In this document: piece after piece, positions 41,499 to 44,847 of the stretch
Layout of the letters: each line of letters starts with the position of its first letter
Position numbering within the stretch: position 1 is the stretch's first letter
NCBI GenBank assembly: GCA_026400565.1
Contig: JAPLOV010000084.1
Location: forward strand, 1 to 44,847
Source of the DNA: Hyphomicrobiales bacterium
Lineage (GTDB): Bacteria; Pseudomonadota; Alphaproteobacteria; Rhizobiales; Beijerinckiaceae
DNA length: 44,847 nt
Direction of reading: 5' to 3'
The notes under the pieces: generated by a model
Told to the model about the DNA's origin: nothing
The model's database searches: none
What the model saw: the letters and a program-made list of their open reading frames with translations, nothing else
Position numbers and translations under genes: made by a program

Positions 41499-43268
41499 AT
41501 GTCCGGACGTGTCTTCGCAACCCGTCACAGGTGGGTGATCGGGCTTGCCCTTGCCGGTCTCGCCGCAGGATCAGCTGCGCCAGTGTTGGCGCAGTCGCCA
41601 GCCGCACCGGAAGGGGCAACGGGCCGCGTCGAGCGGTCACTCGGATATGCGGCGAAGCACATGGTGGCGGCGGCCAACCCGCTGGCCGCCGATGCCGGCC
41701 GGGATATCCTCAGGGCAGGCGGCAGCGCTGTTGATGCCGCGATCGCGGTGCAGCTCGTGCTCAATCTGGTCGAGCCTCAAAGCTCGGGCATCGGCGGTGG
41801 GGCGTTCATGGTTCATTGGGACCAGGCCCGGGGCAAGACAACCACGCTGGACGGGCGCGAGATCGCGCCTTCGGCCGCAAAGCCCGAGCGTTTCCTGTTG
41901 CCCGATGGCCGGCCCCAGCCCTTCATGGCCGCTGTGATCGGGGGTCGGTCGGTTGGCGTGCCCGGCACGGTTAGGCTGCTTGAGGATGCGCACAAGCGCT
42001 GGGGCAAGCTGCCCTGGGCTGCCGTGTTCGCGCCGGCGATCAAGCTGGCCGAGGAAGGCTTCAGCATTTCTCCTCGCCTCAACGGTCTGCTGTCGCGCGA
42101 GCAGGCCCTGCGCAGCGATCCTGTGGCGCGGGCCTACTTCTATGATGCCGAAGTGACGCCGAAGGCCGTCGGCGAGACCTTGCGAAACCCCGCTTTCGCA
42201 GCCACCTTGCGCACCATCGCGGCCGGCGGGGCCGCTGCCTTTTATGCGGGGCCGATCGCCCAGGATGTCGTGGCCACCGTCACCGGCCACCCGACCAATC
42301 CGGGCGACATGACGCTGGCCGATCTGGCAGCCTACCGCACGGTCGAACGCGAACCAGTCTGCGGCGGCTATCGCGTCTACACCATCTGCGGGATGGGTCC
42401 GCCCAGCTCAGGCGCACTGGCCGTCCAGCAGATCCTCGGACTGGTCGAGCGTTTCGATCTGGCGCGCATGGGCCCCGGCGCCAATGCCGCGCACTGGATC
42501 AGTGAAGCGGGACGGCTCGCCTTTGCTGACCGCAACCTTTACGTCGGTGACCCGGCTTTCGTCGACGTGCCTGCCGCCGGCATGCTGGATCGCGGCTATC
42601 TGGCGACCCGGGCCAACCTGATGAGCGCCGACCGCTCGATGGGGACGGCGCGGGCCGGCGAGCCGCCGCGCCGCCGGGCGCAGCTTCTCGCGCCGGCCGA
42701 TGACCAGATCGAGTATGGCACCAGCCATATCTCGATCATCGACGGGCAGGGCAATGCGGTGTCGATGACCACGACGATCGAGGATGGCTTCGGCGCGCGG
42801 ATCATGACGAAAGGCGGTTTCCTGCTCAACAACGAGCTGACCGACTTCAATTTCATTCCCGCCGTCAACGGGGTGCCCGTGGCAAACCGGGTGGAACCCG
42901 GCAAGCGGCCGCGCAGTTCGATGGCACCGACCCTGGTGTTCGACGCTTTCGGCCGGCTCTATGCCGTGGTCGGATCGCCCGGTGGTAGCCAGATCATCCC
43001 TTATGTGGCCAAGACCATCATCGCCCTGCTCGACTGGCGGCTGGACCCGCAGCAGGCTGTCGATCTCGCCAATTTCGGCAGCCGCAACGGGCCGACCGAA
43101 GTCGAGCGCGGCACCGAGGCCGAGGGCTGGGCGACGACGCTGCAGGCGCGCGGGCACGAGGTGCGCGCCATCGAGATGACCTCGGGCATCCAGGCCATCG
43201 TGGTCTCCCCGATCGGCTATCTGGGCGGGGCTGACACGCGGCGCGAAGGGGTTGCCATAGGCGATTGA
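41499..43268 (+). CDS. ggt: Gamma-glutamyltransferase
   Basis: This 589-residue precursor has a signal peptide (RHRWVIGLALAGLAAGSAAPVLAQ is the core) and self-cleaves into two subunits. The new N-terminal catalytic Thr is T408 in EYGTSHISIID. Substrate-binding signatures are SSGIGGGAF and GSPGGSQI. It transfers or hydrolyses the gamma-glutamyl group of glutathione in the periplasm. The ATG at 41499 follows a strong GGGGGAGGG. Length and order of motifs are normal. Confidence 0.94.
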   Translation: MSGRVFATRHRWVIGLALAGLAAGSAAPVLAQSPAAPEGATGRVERSLGYAAKHMVAAANPLAADAGRDILRAGGSAVDAAIAVQLVLNLVEPQSSGIGGGAFMVHWDQARGKTTTLDGREIAPSAAKPERFLLPDGRPQPFMAAVIGGRSVGVPGTVRLLEDAHKRWGKLPWAAVFAPAIKLAEEGFSISPRLNGLLSREQALRSDPVARAYFYDAEVTPKAVGETLRNPAFAATLRTIAAGGAAAFYAGPIAQDVVATVTGHPTNPGDMTLADLAAYRTVEREPVCGGYRVYTICGMGPPSSGALAVQQILGLVERFDLARMGPGANAAHWISEAGRLAFADRNLYVGDPAFVDVPAAGMLDRGYLATRANLMSADRSMGTARAGEPPRRRAQLLAPADDQIEYGTSHISIIDGQGNAVSMTTTIEDGFGARIMTKGGFLLNNELTDFNFIPAVNGVPVANRVEPGKRPRSSMAPTLVFDAFGRLYAVVGSPGGSQIIPYVAKTIIALLDWRLDPQQAVDLANFGSRNGPTEVERGTEAEGWATTLQARGHEVRAIEMTSGIQAIVVSPIGYLGGADTRREGVAIGD

Positions 43269-43286
43269 AGCGGATTATCCGGCATC

Positions 43287-43943
43287 ATGAGCTTTGTTCC
43301 CGATCTTGCCGTGATGATGGCCTACACGGCGACGTGCGTGGCTCTCTTCATCACGCCCGGCCCCGACATGAGCCTGTTCCTGTCGAAGACCCTCAGTGGC
43401 GGTCGGCGGCATGGCATCGCCGCCACGGCGGGTGCGCAGGTGGGCTGCATCGTGCACACGCTGCTGGCGGCGCTGGGGCTGTCCGCCTTGCTCAACGCCT
43501 CGGAAACGGCGTTCACCGTGCTCAAGGTCGTGGGCGCGATCTACCTTGCCTGGATGGCCTATGATGCCATCCGGAACGGATCGTCGCTGAATGTGCGCGA
43601 TGCCAGCACGGACCCGGATGTGCGGCGGCGCGGGGTCTGGCGGACCTTCCTCATGGGCATCGGCATTAACCTCAGCAACCCCAAGGTGGTGCTGTTCTTC
43701 GTGACCTTCCTGCCCCAGTTCGTTGTCGCGACGGATCCGAACGCGGCAGCAAAGATGCTGTTTCTCGGGCTCTATTTCGTTGCCATCTCGATCCCGCTGG
43801 CGATCGTCATGATCCTGGGGGCGGAGCGGCTCGTGGGCTACCTGAAGGCGCGGCCGAAGGCCCTGCGTGCCATCGACTGGACATTCGGCGGCATCTTCGG
43901 CGTGTTTGCCGTCAAGATCCTGCTGACCCAGGCGGGGCGCTGA
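43287..43943 (+). CDS. LysE/RhtB-family exporter
   Basis: This 218-residue membrane protein has six helices and the family mark FITPGPDMSLFLSKTLSGGRRHG near the N-terminus. NLSNPKVVLFFVTFLPQF lies in the middle. Members export amino acids or related small molecules; the substrate is not predictable. It starts 18 bp after ggt on the same strand, which suggests co-expression. Its last 32 bp overlap the converging membrane protein gene. Confidence 0.9.
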   Translation: MSFVPDLAVMMAYTATCVALFITPGPDMSLFLSKTLSGGRRHGIAATAGAQVGCIVHTLLAALGLSALLNASETAFTVLKVVGAIYLAWMAYDAIRNGSSLNVRDASTDPDVRRRGVWRTFLMGIGINLSNPKVVLFFVTFLPQFVVATDPNAAAKMLFLGLYFVAISIPLAIVMILGAERLVGYLKARPKALRAIDWTFGGIFGVFAVKILLTQAGR

Positions 43944-44427
43944 CGGCACGGGCCACGGTGTCGGCTGCGCCGCGACCGGCAATCATCCAGTAGGTTGCGC
44001 CGGCCACGATTCCTGTCAGGAAAAAGGCTGCCAGAACCTGCGCCTCGGTGCCGCTCGGCATGCGGTTCAGCCCGATGATCGCTGCTGGCAGCACCGCTGC
44101 CAGCGCGCCGGTCAGAACCATCTGGAGCAGCGCGCTGCCAATCCGGAACAATTCGCTCGCCAGGGCTGTGATCAGCACAGGTGCAACAAGGATCGCCATC
44201 ATCAGCTTGAAGCCCTGCCAGCTTGCAGCGACAGCCAGTTCGCTCGGGTCCTCACCATTGAAGGCAAGGCCGAACACCGTGTCAGCGAAGGCGTTGAAAG
44301 CAGCGAACACCATGCTGGCCAGAGCCGGCAACATCACCGTGGCGAGCATCAGGAAAAAGCTACCGGCCCCGAAGGCGATGACAAGCCCGAGCGGTATGAT
44401 CAGCAGGAGGCGGGCGACGCTGCGCAT
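43912..44427 (-). CDS. Uncharacterised small membrane protein
   Basis: This 171-residue protein has four or five predicted helices (LLLIIPLGLVIAFGAGSFF, VMLPALASMVFAAFNAF, LMMAILVAPVLITALA, AAFFLTGIVAGATYWMIAG). I do not recognise a specific family. The ATG at 44427 lies 4 bp after the rlmN stop codon, so it is probably translated from the same mRNA. Its 3' end overlaps the LysE-type gene on the other strand. Confidence 0.7.
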   Translation of the reverse strand: MRSVARLLLIIPLGLVIAFGAGSFFLMLATVMLPALASMVFAAFNAFADTVFGLAFNGEDPSELAVAASWQGFKLMMAILVAPVLITALASELFRIGSALLQMVLTGALAAVLPAAIIGLNRMPSGTEAQVLAAFFLTGIVAGATYWMIAGRGAADTVARAVSAPPGSAGS

Positions 44428-44431
44428 CGGC

Positions 44432-44847
44432 TCAGGCCGCAGGGGTGGCGGGTGACAGCGCGGCCCTGCCCGCCGTTGCGGCATCGGCTTCGTCCAGCAA
44501 CATGCGGGCCCTGGCACCCAGCTTTTCGGTTTCGCTCTTGAGCTGGCCACAGGCTGCGAGGATGTCACGCCCGCGCGGTGTCCGGACCGGGGAGGCATAG
44601 CCGGCACGAAACACGATATCCGAGAAACGTTCGATGCGGTCCCAGTCCGAGCAGGCATAGCGGGTGCCGGGCCACGGATTGAACGGGATCAGGTTGATCT
44701 TGGCCGGAATGCCCTTGAGCAACCGCACCAGTTCGCGCGCATCGGCGTCTGTGTCGTTGACACCCTTGAGCATGACATACTCGAAGGTGATGCGGCGCGC
44801 GTTCGACAGGCCGGGATAGCTCCGGCAGGAATCAAGCAAGGCTGCAA
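44432..44847 (-). CDS. rlmN: 23S rRNA/tRNA adenine C2-methyltransferase RlmN (3' part)
   Basis: Only the C-terminal 137 residues lie in the window; the gene continues past base 44847. The visible part is typical: [20 protein letters not shown], then [19 protein letters not shown] and [21 protein letters not shown], which includes a catalytic cysteine region (AACGQL). The radical SAM Cys cluster would be upstream, outside the window. RlmN methylates A2503 of 23S rRNA and A37 of some tRNAs. Confidence 0.93.
   Translation of the reverse strand, partial: AALLDSCRSYPGLSNARRITFEYVMLKGVNDTDADARELVRLLKGIPAKINLIPFNPWPGTRYACSDWDRIERFSDIVFRAGYASPVRTPRGRDILAACGQLKSETEKLGARARMLLDEADAATAGRAALSPATPAA

Overview
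This window is chromosomal DNA from a G+C-rich alphaproteobacterium, most likely of the order Hyphomicrobiales (Rhizobiales). The evidence is the 1600-residue NAD-type glutamate dehydrogenase, the ccmABCDG cytochrome c maturation cluster, a DUF2794 gene, the ftsK-lolA pair, and above all an acpXL-fabZ-fabF-fabF...adh-lpxXL cluster. That cluster belongs to the machinery that builds the very-long-chain fatty acid of rhizobial-type lipid A. I cannot name a genus from the sequence alone. I saw no rRNA, tRNA or CRISPR array.

Layout. Bases 1-1800 are accessory DNA: a VapBC toxin-antitoxin pair, then an IS6-type end with a transposase start lying inside the remains of an IS701-type transposase gene. 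Bases 1800-16700 are core genes: lolA-like, ftsK, glnK-amtB (amtB is out of frame near its 3' end), tesB, a ubiH-like hydroxylase, a Trm112-like protein, the giant glutamate dehydrogenase, an AhpD-like protein and a DUF2794 protein. Bases 16700-26800 hold a BI-1 family membrane protein, a ybbA-ybbP-like ABC exporter divergent from tesA, an aldo/keto reductase, thpR, phhB, an rluA-type pseudouridine synthase, and ftsY-ispZ. Bases 26870-29770 are ccmABCDG on the minus strand, with ccmB broken. Aconitase follows.

Bases 33060-40581 are the lipid A fatty acid island: acyl carrier protein, dehydratase, a cysteine-free ketosynthase-like partner, a complete ketosynthase, a ketoreductase, an alcohol dehydrogenase-like reductase and the acyltransferase lpxXL, which is out of frame. 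Two foreign-looking segments interrupt this island. One is a stretch of about 0.4 kb at roughly 30% G+C directly after the complete ketosynthase. The other is a PemK/MazF-type toxin-antitoxin pair between the ketoreductase and the dehydrogenase. The window ends with a DUF1223 gene, gamma-glutamyltransferase, a LysE-type exporter, a small membrane protein and the 3' end of rlmN.

Most worth a second look: the AT-rich segment inside the lipid A operon; the cysteine-free ketosynthase paired with a normal one; three conserved genes (amtB, ccmB, lpxXL) each carrying a small frame-breaking internal loss; a palindromic element whose two ends supply the stop codons of both converging genes (ispZ and ccmG); and repeated three-copy duplications of 12-15 bp. 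Family assignments come from reading the translations; no database search was run.
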